From the NCBI GenBank assembly GCA_022578965.1, contig MU400540.1, positions 1-64,000 of the forward strand: DNA of 64,000 nucleotides, in the 5' to 3' direction. The notes under the pieces are model-generated. The model was not told the origin of the DNA and did not search any database. It saw only the letters and a program-made list of their open reading frames with translations. Source of the DNA: Xylaria sp. FL1777. Lineage: Eukaryota; Ascomycota; Sordariomycetes; Xylariales; Xylariaceae. Of this stretch, positions 11,653-25,318 are shown piece by piece. The translations under genes and the position numbers were made by a program. The number at the start of each line of letters is the position of its first letter. Within the stretch, counting starts at the first letter, position 1.

Positions 11653-14600
11653 ATGCAGAGGCGCTCGTCCGGGTCGTCTGAAGACAGCGCCGATGCTCCT
11701 GTCAAGGCCTCCCGAACTCGTGACGATGCCGCGCCCAAGAAAGTTGCCTCCGCTGGCCGCCAATCCCATAACTCTCCTCCGCCGATATCTGCTGCACGAA
11801 ATCGCATCTCGAACGGTCAATTGAACTGGCAGCAGTCCCAGGAGCGAAACGGTACCAGCGAGAACGAATCAGGGACAACCCCTGGTGCTACCAAAACTTC
11901 GGGCGACATAAACACAGATCACCAGAAGCCGCCAGCATGGAAGCTCAGGAGCCGTCAATTTCAACCTAAAAGCCCCTGGGCAATTTCATTATGGACCTTA
12001 TTCACGAGCATGGCAGGCATTGCGCTGCTGATATCGATAGTATATTCTTCTGCCAATCTCCAATGCGACCCAAAGGGTTGTCGCATGTCCTGGATGAGCC
12101 CATCATTCGTCCACTTTTCCGATTTTGATACCGAACATACTAGATTCGCAAGTAAATACTCCTTATATCTTTATCGTGAGCAGGGGATAGACAACCGGCC
12201 AAAGGTATGCGGTACCTCCTTCAAGAACATGTGCTTGTGGCTGACTCGCAAAACCATTAGGTCAGGGGCATTCCAGTACTGTTTATTCCAGGTAATGCGG
12301 GTAGCTATAAACAAGTCCGGTCTATTGCGTCTGAGTCGGCACGCTACTTTCATGAGGCCCTTCATTCTAATGTAGCAACCGCAAAATCTGGGGTTAAAGG
12401 TCTAGACTTCTTTACTGTCGATTTCAACGAAGACTTCACAGCTTTCCACGGGCAAACGATGCTCGATCAGGCTGAGTACGTCAACGAGGCTATTAGATAT
12501 ATCCTCTCCCTATACCTCGATCCGCAGACATCAGAACGCGATCCTAATCTTCCCGATCCCTCGTCGGTCATCATTCTGGGCCATTCGATGGGTGGCATTG
12601 TTGCCCGTGCCGCATTTGTGATGCCGAATTTCCAAGCTCATTCTATCAACACTATCGTTACCATGTCTGCTCCACACGCAAGACCACCAGTAACTTTCGA
12701 TCCGCTGATAGTCAAAATATACCAAGATATCAACGACCATTGGCGACATTCTTATTCGAGAAAGTCAGCCACGGAGAACTCTCTCTCTCATGTTACCCTG
12801 GTGTCCATTGCAGGCGGAGGGTTAGATACTGTGGTTCCGTCAGATTATGCCAGTCTAGAGTCAATCGTGCCCGAAACCCATGGCTTCACAGTTTTCACAT
12901 CGACAATTCCAACCGTGTGGACTAGTATGGATCACCAGGCGATCACATGGTGCGACCAATTCCGAAAAGTAATCGTTAAAGCTCTATACGATATCGTTGA
13001 TAGTCGTGACAAATCACAGACGAAAACACGTGCAGAACGAATTAAGCATTTTAAGAGGAGGTTTCTAACTGGACTGGAACCAAGTTCTGAGACGGCTTTA
13101 GGAGAATCCCACTTGACCACTCTCTTGACTGTGGGGGACGGCTCTGACACCATCGATACTCGAGAGCGATTCGCACTTCGTGGCCTTGGGACGAGCAGAG
13201 AATCAAAGGTTTACTTACTTCCCGTTCAATCGAGCGAATTCCCTAATAGTGGAAGGTTCACCCTACTCTCTAACCGTGAGCTTGACCATCCTGGAGAGAA
13301 TGCGAAACTAGAGGTTCTACTTTGCAGCCTTTACCCCTCGCAAACGGGTCAAGCAAATGTGCCATTCTTAGCAGATATAGATTTGTCTGGTAATAGCAGT
13401 ACCTCAACTCGCCTAGCATGTAAAAGTGCTGCACAGGATGTTGTAGCGTTGCCAGCATCCACACGTGCTACGAAGGCTCCGTTTTTCCTCGAAGGCGAGC
13501 AACAAATCCCACCCTTTTCATATCTTCAATATGACGTTAGGAGTATTCGAGATTATCAGTTTGTTGCCATCGTGGACAGATCAGAAGCTCCAACTCAAGA
13601 TTGGATCGTTGCTGAGTTCAGCGACGACGCTGATTCCCGCCTAACGCAAACCATTAGCATTGGACGGCTTGTCACCACTGGCTTGCGATTTGAACTCCCC
13701 CCGGAGAGACCGATGGTCGTTGATATGCAGCTACCGTCCATTCAGAGCAGCTTACTGGCCTATCACATGGAGGTGAAAGAGGAAGTAAATGGTGAACAAA
13801 AGGAATTATTTCGTCCTTTGCTACGACAGTACTTGGCTAAACCTTACGAATCGAAATATTTCGTGGATGCCGCAGATGTCGACATCAGCCTCCATGGCGT
13901 GTCGCCATTCGTCCCTCCACCACTGGATGCCAGTCAAAATGACAATGGCCTGGGTGTTCAGCTATGGACTGATCCCACTCGCAAATCTAGTATCTCGATT
14001 CAACTTACAGTGGATCCAATCGGCAGCCTGGGAAAGCTTTATATGCGGTATCGTACTGTTTTTGCATCTTTCCCACAGCTTGTAGTAGGGTTAGTACTAC
14101 GGAAGCAATTTCGAATCTACGATAACACGGGCACATTTATTTCTTTCTCGGAGAGCCTTGGGAACTGCCTCCGACAGTCTTTGCCCATGCTCCTCTTGTC
14201 AATGACCTTTCTATCATTATCGATTGGCCAGTCAGGATCCATGGATCAGGGTGCCGTCTGGCCGTGGTGGAGTGGTACATCTACCATTGACTTGACACAG
14301 AATAGTCTATTGGTAGGGACAACAGACCCATTCTTCTGGTTCCTTATTCCAATGATAGGTATTGTGTGTGTCGGCGTCTGTGTAGTACTCAACTACATAG
14401 CACTTACTCTTATTTCGCTCCTGAGCATCCTTTACGGCTGGGTTTTCGGTCCCAAAGTACCAAACGAAGAGAAAAAGGATGCGCCAGCCTTTAAATCGAC
14501 CCAGAGCCCTGCCTTCCCGCACTATTCACCACGGAGACGGCTACTCACCACCAGTATTATGCTGTTCTCGGTCTCGACAGTTATTCCTTATCAGTCCGCA

Positions 14601-15116
14601 TATGTAATAGCTTGCCTTGTACAGCTCTGCACCAACGTTCGAGCACATTACGTTGCTCGTGGAAATCCTTCCGTCGCACACATCAATTTTAGGAACTACG
14701 TGCACACCATATTCCTTTTAATGGTCTGGAATTTGCCTATCAATCTACCCACAGTAGTTGTTTGGGTACGGAATTTAGCCATACATTGGTTCACGCCGTT
14801 TTCTTCTCATCACAATGTGTTGTCGATCTTACCTTTCATCCTGCTTGTTGAAAACCTCACAGCTGGTAGGATGATCCCCCCTGTCACGAGTCGACTTCGA
14901 CACCTCACGAATGTTCTATTCTTCGCCACGGCAGTATATGCGGCTGTCTACGGTGTATCATATGCCTATGTGCTACACTATTTGGTCAATCTGATTGCAG
15001 CATGGCTCGTAGCTATCCACTCCACAGATGATTCTTGGGCTATTGCTGGCATTAAATCGCTCTTTGCCGATGAAACGCCAAACACAAGCAATCGGAAGCA
15101 AAGCAAGAAGCCCTAA
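11653..15116 (+). CDS. BST1: GPI inositol-deacylase BST1/PGAP1
   Basis: ER membrane lipase that removes the acyl chain from inositol of newly attached GPI anchors, which licenses GPI proteins for ER exit. Two exons, 11653-12204 and 12261-15116, separated by a 56-base intron (GTATGC..TTAG), give 1135 residues. Joining them reconstructs the conserved GIPVLFIPGNAGSYKQVR segment. The PGAP1 alpha/beta-hydrolase domain follows, with the nucleophile motif GHSMGG (Ser293). A first membrane helix lies at about residues 115-140, after a basic and serine-rich cytosolic tail. The C-terminal third holds several hydrophobic helices, as in the family. The open frame extends 13 codons further upstream, but only from a TTG. 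The first in-frame ATG is at 11653 and was chosen as the start. Confidence 0.94.
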
Positions 15117-16430
15117 ACAAAGAGTGTTGATTGGTTACAAATATGGCCGACTGACGCCGCATATGAGGAGAGGGATATCCAAGCTGAAATACCCTGAAGG
15201 GGCCATACACTCTCCCGCAAATGGCCCTCTAAAGAGAGGCAACGCCTCGCGTCCGCCTCCAGATGCCACTGAAGTGGATCCCACTTGTCATTAATGCCGC
15301 AGAAGCACATAACATCCATCTTCCCTGCAACATCTATCAACCACCCTTTGAACCCAACTTTACATTTCGTGCGAGGCATTTTGTGCTATTTTCTTCTTGT
15401 TTTACTAGCATCGCAACAAACATGGACCGGCGTTCACATTGGGCGGTGGGACGAATTACCTGGTTAGAGAGGGACTGGATGGTTTATTTGTGTTCCCTTT
15501 TTTTTCTCTTCATAATCTTTAATGCCATTCAGGAGGTCCAGCCAACCTGATTGGGCAAATATCATAGCTTATGTCATATTCAGTGGACGGAGCTCGAGAG
15601 CTCCCCCACGAACCCCCTTTTAGCAACGTACCATTCGGCAATCTTCCAGTTGGTTGGCAGCAGATGCTAAGGGTGCAAATACGGTCTCGGAAGTGGCGCC
15701 GTGGTTTTGTCAGAGTCGGGGTTCTAACTGTAAGACTCATTCGACATTGTTACACACTTTGGGATTCCGAGTTCAGCCACGTAGGAGAGAGATATGTCGT
15801 GAATAATATCTAGAACGCACGTTCTCGCTGGGAGCTCGGGATTAGGCGCATACTTAGTGATAAGTGTTTCACTAAGTTAGGATAGTAATAGCGTCATGAG
15901 CCCAGATGGAATTGAAAATAGGGAAATAAAAAATTATAGCCATGCTTCTAGTTACCAGCTGTGATCTACATTGATCTACCATCGTAGTTTGTAATATCTA
16001 GGCACACAGCATCGTCTTCCACAGTCAAAATTCAAAGCGAGGTCTTTTTCCGCTACGAAAAGGATAAGACCCGGAAGAAAAAGATACTCTGGAGCTCAAT
16101 TTGCTATCCTGCAGGTACATAGATTTATTTTCAGTTAAATGAAAACCAGCCGGTGTCATCCCCGGAACGCCAATCCTCCTCTATCTATCTATCAACACCG
16201 GCTTGCGCTGCGTAGGTACCTGATCTGCTCCAAGGTCCAACTCCTATCTAACATGAGGGCCCATGTATGCAAAAGTGATCCCAGCAAAAACATCTAGATT
16301 CGGGTAATGGGATATAAATAGGATGGATGATAAATCTTGGTACGTATATATGTTGAAACGGTCAGTGACCGTTGTGGGAATAAAACAAAGCTTCGAAAGA
16401 GGAAGGAAGAAGAGAGCTTGTGTTAGGAAT
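15117..16430. other. Intergenic between convergent BST1 and MFS gene
   Basis: Two 3' ends face each other here. Open frames are all under 100 codons and lack motifs. No RNA gene or repeat was recognised. Confidence 0.6.
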
Positions 16431-18229
16431 TCATTCTCCCGCATGCCCTTTACCCGTTTCTCTCAATCTTGTCCTGGCCTGGTGCCAAATGACCCAAAGC
16501 GTGACGGCGAGGCCTAGGCCACATGCCGAGAGCGTCACGACGTAGGCGGAACGATAGCATTCGATGCCGTCCTCGCAGCGTCTCTTTCCGTCGGCTTCGA
16601 AGACGGAGTGCGCATCAAGAACAAAGCCGTAAAATAGGTTGAAGATGTTGCCCGATATGACGGGGGCTAGCGTCATGAAGCCCCAGTTCTGGCTCAGACC
16701 ATGAATGCCGAAGGACTCAGCTATGATGGAAGGGAAGACGCCGAACAGGAAACCGTAGCCTAGACCGCTGAAACCGGATACGAAGCCAAGGAGATGCGGG
16801 TTGACGACGTTCAAGGCGCAGATCTGGGCTAAGGAGAAGATCACGGAGGCGATCACGAGACACCATATCCGGCTAGCATGCAAGACCTTGATGAGGAAAT
16901 CGGAGCCTACGCCGCTAAGGAGACGGCCTGAAAAACTACCGAGTGATAAGATGGATACGTGAAGTTGTTCATGCAGAACTAGGGCCCTGTCGTCGATCGA
17001 GTCGTCGTAATGCTTCCAAAGGGCTGACGCATCGTTGCCGATATTACTGAATGCGACATAGATCAGCAAAGTAATCTAAGACGGCGCAGATTTAAAAATC
17101 AAGATAGAGTATGAGGATCAACTTACTTGATAGTCATCAGCCCTATGCCTGATAGGATGCCCATGATTGTGAACAATTGCCAGAATTCGAGGCTCTTCAG
17201 AAGATTCCAACCACGAATGTCTACACGATGAGAACGATCCATATCAACACTGCTCTGCACTAAGACTTCACCCGGTAAGGAGGATGTAGCCGTGGACTGC
17301 GACAATAAGGAGCACCTCTCATCTGCCTCGACTGGGGGACATGCAGTGGAAGGTTCGGCGGCATTGACCACAATCGACTGGTCGGGGCTCGCGCCTTCAA
17401 CCGGTTCCTCGGGGTCTAAGAGGTCGCCATGAGCGGGTTTGGAGGAGGTGGTGGCACTAGCATGTTCAGGTGACGTACCAGGTTCATGAGGATCTCGCGA
17501 CAATCTAGATTGCTGAGACGCTGTTCGGTGTAGTTCCTGCGAATCCGCCATTCCAGAATTGACCGGCACAGTGTGGTAGACTGAAGCATGTGGAAACACT
17601 CGTAGGAAGAAGAACCCAATGAATATCATGCCAAAGGTCCCTAAAGAAAGGAGGAGGAGGAACTTGCCCGGGCTTCCCGGGAAAAAGATGGAGCTCACTA
17701 ATGAAAAGAAGAAGGCGCTCAAGCCGAAGGCGGCGATAGGAAACGCCGTAGCGGTGCCCCGATGGGTTGGCCAGTTGAGAGCCGAGGTCTTCACGGCGGC
17801 CGCAAAGGCCGTGCAACCGCCCAGGCCGGTGAGGAAGGAGGCGAAGCTTAGCCATGCAACGGATCCTTGTCCGGCATCGTAGGCGCGTTGTAAGGGGAGA
17901 TACCCCAACCCGAGCAGAAACGACCCCGCCAAGACTGCAGGGCGAGGCCCACGGGTGTCGACGAACACCCCTATCGGGACGCCCAACGAATACATGCCCA
18001 GATTCCCCGATAGCCCAATCAACTCGCTCTCAGTGGCAGAGAGGTGCAACTTGTCGGCGAACTGAGGCGCCCATGCTGAGTAGACATACTATCCGGCGAC
18101 GATTAGAGAGCACAAAGAAACCGAGTCGGCTAGGTCTAGGCTTACATTAGTACCACAGGCGAGGGCTATTACGGTGGCAGCAACGCTGGATACGATACGG
18201 GCATTATGCATCTGGCTCTCGACCGTCAT
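16431..18229 (-). CDS. MCH1: MFS transporter, MCH1-like
   Basis: Major facilitator superfamily permease with the nodulin-like N-half seen in the MCH1 group of monocarboxylate-transporter-like fungal proteins; the substrate is unknown. Three exons, 18229-18146, 18088-17127 and 17046-16431, encode 553 residues. Junction one gives ACGTNYVYSAWAPQF and junction two gives GIGLMTINNIGND, both typical of this group. Twelve membrane helices are plausible, with the second pair carrying GNLGMYSLGVPIG and VDTRGPRP (the loop 2-3 MFS signature). A central cytosolic loop of about 100 polar residues separates the halves. In the C-half GRLLSGVGSDFL and GLSQNWGFMTLAPV are characteristic. The assignment to MCH1 rather than another nodulin-like MFS is from memory. 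It is transcribed away from TMS1. Confidence 0.85.
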
Positions 18230-19392
18230 GTTGGGCGATGGCGTTTTCGATGGAGACGTCGGCAAGTGACAGCATGTGTTTCAGCGACACCATGTAGATA
18301 GATAATCAGTGTACTATTACGACTGTACGTAGGCGGCAAAGAAGATGATAGCGAGTGTATGTGGTGTATGTCCGAGAGTATCGAATGAATACGTGTGTCC
18401 AGTTATCTGATATGCACAGGAGTTGGAGATATGATATGAGTCCAAGAACGTCGTCGTTATGAGATGAGCAGGGGCTGAATGAGCGAGATACGGGGCAAAA
18501 TGAGGTATGAAGCTGATATCACTGGCCAGCTCAAATCTACGATATCGGGATGCCTGACACGCCACGAGGCATTATCAAAATGGTGAAAGTAAGGAAAATA
18601 ACGATATTAGCAACGAATCAGGGGTTCTAAGGATACATATGGTACAGTGTAGATACGTGGTATCTCAGGCACGTAGGGAGAGAGAGGGAGGAAGGTAGGT
18701 GACGATAATTGCCGGGCATTGCATTACCTATTATCCTAGGTATTATGAGTGCTTATCTCTAAGTACTACGTACATACTGCGTACACTAGTGTAGGTAGGT
18801 AGTTCCTTACTCTTCAGCGAGCGCGTTTTGCAATGCCGGTCGGAGTCTCGTCTTTACGTATGCGTGCCTTATAATGCTCCGATACGGACCCAGACATCCC
18901 TGTCATTTCAGTCAGGTGGAGCATTATGCCCGTATGCGTAGAAGTGGCTTACCGCTGACTTATTAGTGTTGAATTACTGGAGGGAGGGTGGTCTAGGTTC
19001 TGCACGGCCTCAATTGGTTCCTGCGTCACAAAAGCCTTCTATTACTTTTCGTGGCTGAGACAGTACACACAGTGCGGTTTGACTGATTAGCCACAGTGCC
19101 AGGGGTAGTACCTAGGTACCTGAGTACAATGATGTAATCCCAATGGGCTCAGCTTCTTCTCAAATAGGTACAGTGGTCTCAGGCTCGTGCCAATGTCAAG
19201 CCCGCAGCTACCTGAGCGCCACTGTAAATCATCATACAGGGCGAGTCCTCCACCTCTTTACACCTCGCATCGCATACTGCCGCCTAGCATCACGTCGCAT
19301 CATATCGCATTATCCTAATCAACAGAAAACCGCCTCGGTCTCCTGGGGACAGACAGGCACTTCTGCCATTGTCCCAATAATTGACTTTGAAA
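18230..19392. other. Divergent promoter region, MCH1-like / TMS1
   Basis: About 1.16 kb separates two start codons that point away from each other. It contains GTAGGTAGGTAG near 18791 and TACCTAGGTACCTGAG near 19110, members of the intergenic palindromic motif. No gene was seen. Confidence 0.6.
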
Positions 19393-21013
19393 ATGGGTGC
19401 TCTCCTCTCTATACCCATGCTGGCAGTGCCCAGCCTAGGCACCGTAAGTACAGCATCAGCACTTGTCCAAGCGCATCCTCATCACCTTTATCGTCGGCTT
19501 CATGCGCCTTCTCGAATCTAACGTCCCGTCATCTAGGTCATGTCCGTCGCTGCAAGCTGTTGCGGTGCTGCAACCTGCTCCATGGTCTGTAGCGCGTGTG
19601 GCAAGTGTGGTAACAGGTAATTTGCTACTCTCCTCGACTACCCGTCGGCACCGTCATAGTCCTCCTCATCGTCATCATCGCAAACAGTTCTCTAATACCC
19701 AACGCAGTGTCGCTACTCGTATCGCCTACGCCCTCCTCTTGCTTGTCAACTCGGTATTAGCGTGGATTATGCTCACACCATGGGCCATCGAAAAACTACA
19801 ACACCTCGCACTCGACTACGTTAAGATAAACTGCCCGACTGGGCAATGTTACGGCTGGTTGGCTGTTCACCGTATCAATTTCGCTCTTGGTTTATTCCAT
19901 CTTATATTCGCCGGCCTACTATTCGGCGTCACTTCTTCCAAGAACCCTCGCGCCGCCCTACAAAATGGCTACTGGGGCCCCAAAGTCATTGCCTGGATCG
20001 CCTTTATCGTACTATCGTTCCTTATTCCTGACCAATTCTTCCAGTTTTGGGGCAACTACATCTCCTTCATCGGTGGCATGCTCTTCCTCGTCCTCGGTCT
20101 TATCCTACTTGTTGACCTCGCGCATAACTGGGCAGAGTACTGTCTTGAAAAGATTGAAAATACCGACTCAAGATTCTGGAGAGTTGTCCTGATTGGATCC
20201 ACCCTGGGAATGTATCTGGGGTCTTTGGCTATGACCATCATCCAATACATATTCTTCGCCCAGGGAGATTGTGCCATGAATCAGGCAGCTATCACTATTA
20301 ATCTCCTATTCTGGTTGGCTATCTCGTTCATTTCTGTGCACCCGTCTGTGCAAGAGTGCAACCCCAAAGCAGGTCTTGCTCAGGCCGCTATGGTTGCCGT
20401 CTACTGCACATACCTTACCATGTCCGCCGTCTCTATGGAACCTGATGACAAGCATTGCAACCCCTGGGTTCGTGCTCAGGGCACACGCACAACATCCGTT
20501 GTCATCGGCGCAATTGTAACAATGCTAACAGTCGCATACACTACCACTCGGGCCGCTACCCAAAGTCTTGGTCTCGGGAATAACAGAGGTGGCATCAGAT
20601 TATCCGACGACGATGACGAGCATAACCTCGTAACCCAGCAGCCGGCCCGCCGAGAGATGCGGGCTGAGGTTCTGCGCCGTGCCGTTGAAGAAGGCAGTCT
20701 GCCCGCGGACGCACTCCTGTCGGATGACGAAGACGACGAAGACAGCGGCAACACGACCCACGACGATGAGCGTAGCCGCACACAATATGATTACTCCGTG
20801 TTTCACATCATTTTCTTCCTCGCCACGTGCTGGGTAGCTTCTTTGCTTACAAGTTCGTCGGAAGGCGATGGAAGCAACGATGGTGATTTTGCAACGGTTG
20901 GACGCACATACTGGGCCAGCTGGGTCAAAATTATCAGCGCTTGGTTCTGCTACTGCTTGTATATTTGGACACTAGTGGCACCGGTCCTGTTACCGGAACG
21001 ATTCGATTCCTAG
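19393..21013 (+). CDS. TMS1: Serinc-family membrane protein TMS1
   Basis: Multi-pass membrane protein of the serine incorporator (serinc/TMS1/TDE1) family, linked to membrane-lipid composition and found in vacuolar or endomembranes. Exons 19393-19443, 19537-19616 and 19708-21013 give 478 residues. The N-terminus is rebuilt only by splicing. It begins MGALLSIPMLAVPSLGT and continues into a cysteine-rich stretch (SCCGAATCSMVCSACGKCGN) that is diagnostic of the family. The segment ATRIAYALLLLVNS follows, then TPWAIEKL, and then QCYGWLAVHRINFALGLFH. About ten membrane helices can be traced. An acidic cytosolic loop (LSDDDDEHN, then LLSDDEDDEDS) lies before the last two helices, with ISAWFCYCLYIWTLVAP at the end. 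The ATG at 19463 is inside intron 1 and out of the family pattern, so it was not used. Confidence 0.93.
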
Positions 21014-24000
21014 TAAGGATGATTCAGTCTATTTCTTGGGAGTTAGGTAGCATAAGGATAGGCATGCATAGCTTTTTTAGTGGATTTCATTTTACTTTGT
21101 TACACGAAACTGAGCCATGGAAACATGAGAATTCTTCATGGTGCGAAGCAAATATACTTTATTAGCACGAAATGGCTCCTCTGATGCTTAAATATAACAT
21201 ATGCCTTTTGTCGTGGAGGTATACTTGGTTTGTCTTCGTGAAATGTTTCTTGGCGATTCATTTACGCATTCTACGCTATAATCCTGTTAAGAAATGTAAA
21301 TTTGAGCGTATTGATAGGGACAGAGCCTTAAGGTCGATGTTTATAGTAGAGTCTTTTCACATTGTCTATGTTTCGTGCAATCATCAGCTGTACTCATTAT
21401 AGAAAGAGGGCGGCGGTAATGAATCACAATGATACCAATGTATGTCCTTCTAATTCCACTATTTACTGGAAAGTCTGTGGGACCCCTAATCATATCACTA
21501 CTTTATTCTTTCCCATCGCTTGCTTTACCTGTGCCAGAGGTTGCTTACTACCTAGCATGGCCGGGTTGGTTGTTTGTTCTCTTTTACAAGTCTTGCCGCG
21601 TAAGTTCAAGATGAAGATGGTTGTATCACTAATTCTTCACTGTTTTGCGATGGTAGCACAATGACATCGATCGCTATGGCAGTGTTTTCACATTCCGGCG
21701 AAGGCAATATGCGAATAGCAATAGCGGAAGGCTCCTTTAGATATGAGTAATTACTAGTCAAGTCAACAAAAGTTACCCATCCGCGGTATAGTTAATTAGA
21801 CCCTACATCCAACACAAAGGAAAATTACTGCCTGCATTCTTCTCAGTACTAGGTAAAGGTTGTACAATTATTACTACCCTAAAACGTGTCTATTACAGCT
21901 TATCTGGAGCATAATCTAACAAACAAAACTCGGCTGCAACAGATAAATACAAATATAAATATAACCAATTAATATATATGTGTGTGACTAAGAATACACA
22001 TGATCTGTGACACTGCTAAAGTGTTTCACCTAAGCCCTAACAAGACGAATAGGGGTAAGGCATTGGCAACAACAGTGCAATCAAGAAGTCTCTTCTGTTC
22101 ATGTATATTCACACCTAAAATACCAGAGGATAATAGAGAGAGAGATCAAATGCATTCAAGGCAAGACCTCCAGAAAACTCCAACAACCAAGCCAATGCCG
22201 TTCGTCCTATCCTAGTTGCAAGCTATCTATCTACCTAGTAGGTACTTAGTCATGACCACAATCCCCCCTAAAAGTGAAACCTACTATCGAACAAGAGCTG
22301 AAGAGCACAATCTATTATTAATCGAAGCCACATTCTCATTGATACAACTCATCAGTCAACGAGGTAGACAGACAGGGACACAAATACATTGATCGGCCCG
22401 AAGCACAGGTCAGCTAGCCCCTGACGCTGGCAAATGCGGCCTTGATGGGCTTTGCTCTGCATGTACGCGACATGAGCACGGCATCATTTGACGCAGTCGT
22501 GACACGCATTCGTGCTGCGTTGGAGGGCACCATCCGATTCTCCTCCCCCCGCTCTCTCCCCCATGTAAAGTGGTACTAGGATCGAGGATTGCGTGCGTGA
22601 CCAGCTTGTAGGACTAGACGATTGTTCACCGCAACAACTTCTCTCTCGTTTGCTTTGCTTTTAGCGTGATCTGGTTCGAGGAGTGTCTGGCTCTTCTCCA
22701 TGGGTGCTAGAAGGCTATGTGTAGCGAGTCTGTGTATGTGCGAGTGTGCAATTGGGTGTCCAGACACGTCTCGAATATTCAGAACCAACCTATGCCTCTA
22801 AAATGTCGGGTAATATCCAGAGTGGTATCCTCTAGCTAGTCCCACCTAGCATCGTCCCTAGCCTGTGGTGAGAAGAAAAAAACGGAGAGAATATATAGGT
22901 AGGCCAGCGTATTTATTCAGGCGTCCCTTCTGCTATTATTTCATGTGACCTCGTCGCCCCGATACATTTTGTTTCTTCAAGAAATCTCGGGTTTGTATAG
23001 GTCGACTATGAACCCCTCCGCGTTCGATCTGCAACTTATCCTTGAGAAAGATTCTCGCCCAGAATTACAGCAGCCACCTTTCTTCTATCATAGGTATTCG
23101 AAAAGAGGAGAAGGGGAAGCATGACCAACGAAAAAAGGATAAATCCATGAATTATTTTCTCTGTTATACTGTTGTCGGCTTCTAACATATAGCAAATATG
23201 AGAGCTCACATTCAAGACGAGAGACGGGGTTGGGGGGGCAAATCAGAGCCCTTCATCGCACAGATGCATATGATCTTACGGGGAAGCAGCATGAAGGCCC
23301 TCGATATGGGGCGATTGAGAGCGATCGCGATCGTCGGCTTTCTCCTTCTTGGACGTGCCAATACCCCGGCGTTGTTTGCTCTTCACATGCATCGAGGAGC
23401 ACTCAGCATCGGCGCAGAGTATAGGAGGATGGACGTGAAACTTGGCTGGAACAGCCAGGCAAGTCCTCCTCGTTGACCGCTACTTTTTCCCTTGGGGACT
23501 TTCAACAATAGTCTCCCAGTTCATCATGATGATGTAGGGCGCGCTGAATGGATCCGGCTAAGATAGCAAACAGACCAAAGGTAGCTCGCGATCAGAGTCT
23601 TGACGTGGAACAATCGGCTTCCTGCGTTGGCGTCGCACCAAGATTCTGCGGACGTCGTTGGGCAAAAGGTGTACGGGACGTCCATGAAAGGTCCATCTAT
23701 GGCCACAACCAATAGATGTACGCGAAAGCCGAGCGATAAGTTGCCGCCAAGGGACTTCGACAGTCCGCGGGCGGGCAAGGGCGGGTCTCATCTGCCAAGA
23801 ATACCGAAGAGACGAGACCACGGTAACCCGCATACGCCATGGCCTTGGGTACGCGTAGACTTGAATATCATCTCGTGTAACCTTGGCGTCAGTGACTTGA
23901 ACTCGGCGTGTCGGCTAGGGAAAAACGTATGATGTGGAAAACTTCAGGTTTGCTTTCTTGACGCCGGTTTGGAATTTGTTGAAAATGTCGCGACATCTCT

Positions 24001-25318
24001 TCGCATTTTTGGCTTCACCGGTTGACAAATCCCAGCCGACCGAGGAAAATAGGGAAGGGAAACACCACGTTTAAGAGCATGCAATAAGGTGAGGCCGGAC
24101 GGAGGCCAATGGGAATTGCAGGGTGCAGTCGACATGATAGGTGTGAGGGACGAACGACAACACGAACCTCGCCGGGGCTCTTGATGATGGCAGGCTTCAG
24201 TAAGCTTTGTCTTACCATCTTCTGAAGATCGATCGGTTTGTTCGTCAGGGAGCCAATTGGCGAGATATGAAGACACAGGGGCACATTCTCGGTCACCGCG
24301 ATGATAGCAAATCCCCAGAGCTATAGTATTGCGTGTCGTGCAACGGACCTAGGAACGGACCTAGCAGCAAATTAGCAGCACATACATTGCAGTTCTTCCT
24401 CGCCCTGGAGAGCCTATGTCATCCATCGTACAACATCGTGGGGATGATCAAATCTTTGCTGTAGAGAATGTCAGGTTGAAGATCATCCACTCAGCCCCTG
24501 CTCTAGGAACCAATGGCAAAGGCTCATCAAGCAATCCTGTCTGATATGACAAGCTGCGAAAAGCCTTTCTGATTACACGACCGGTGTTATTAGAGGGAGG
24601 TATCGCGAATGGTGCCTATTCGGAGTACGATGAATTGGCATCTGGGACTATAAATTGAGGGGGTTTGGCATCCCCTCGATGCCCACACAACACTGTTCTC
24701 AGTAGGTCATTAAAGTGTGTTCTTCATTGAATTTTTCTCTTGTAAAAGTCCCCCTTGTTTGCTTTTGTTACTTGTCTTTGTGACAAGATCCAACCGAATC
24801 ATACGCTAGGACGACATGCCTCATAGCGTTCCAAAGGATAACCAGCCAGCCAAAACGTCTGTAATATGCAGCAGCCTTATTTATAGCCCCTTTCTAACTT
24901 AGATAGTAGTGGGCCCGTCACAACCCCTGCTAGACAGGAAACTGAATCCTCGAATACCGTCATGCTGGAGCAATGGGTTGGGGAAACGTCAAGAAAGAAC
25001 CTTCCCTTCAGTGAAGTGACGCAACAGCCATTTTTTGGGTAAAGAGCCCCCCTTTGAATTACCATTAGCCGCTAGGATTAATGTTGGTTGACAGAGAATC
25101 CACGAAGAAATAGTCATCTGGCCAGGCTCGGTTTATGTAGCTACTTTTGTGATGGACAAGAGACATGCAGTCTCATGTCCCCTACAACACCATGTGGTGG
25201 TTTTAGTACAAAAACCTCGAGAATAGTGTGCAGGACTAGGACTGGTCTGAGACCTGCAGTGTGTGCTCTAAGGTGGGGGTTATACAAGATCCTGCAGGAA
25301 TCCTAGATGAGGTAGTTT
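21014..25318. other. 4.3 kb gene-poor intergenic region
   Basis: No open frame longer than 110 codons and no motif. A TATAAAT at about 24650, followed by a short GC-rich hairpin (GGGGG..CCCC), resembles an LTR-type promoter but has no confirmed boundaries. The rest is unremarkable, with a few TACCTAGTAGG-like motifs near 22230. Confidence 0.55.

Noticed and set aside
24539..24786. Possible solo LTR (TG...CA ends, TATAAAT near 24650, GC hairpin)
   Set aside because: No matching second copy in the window, no convincing target-site duplication and no primer-binding site; boundaries are arbitrary.
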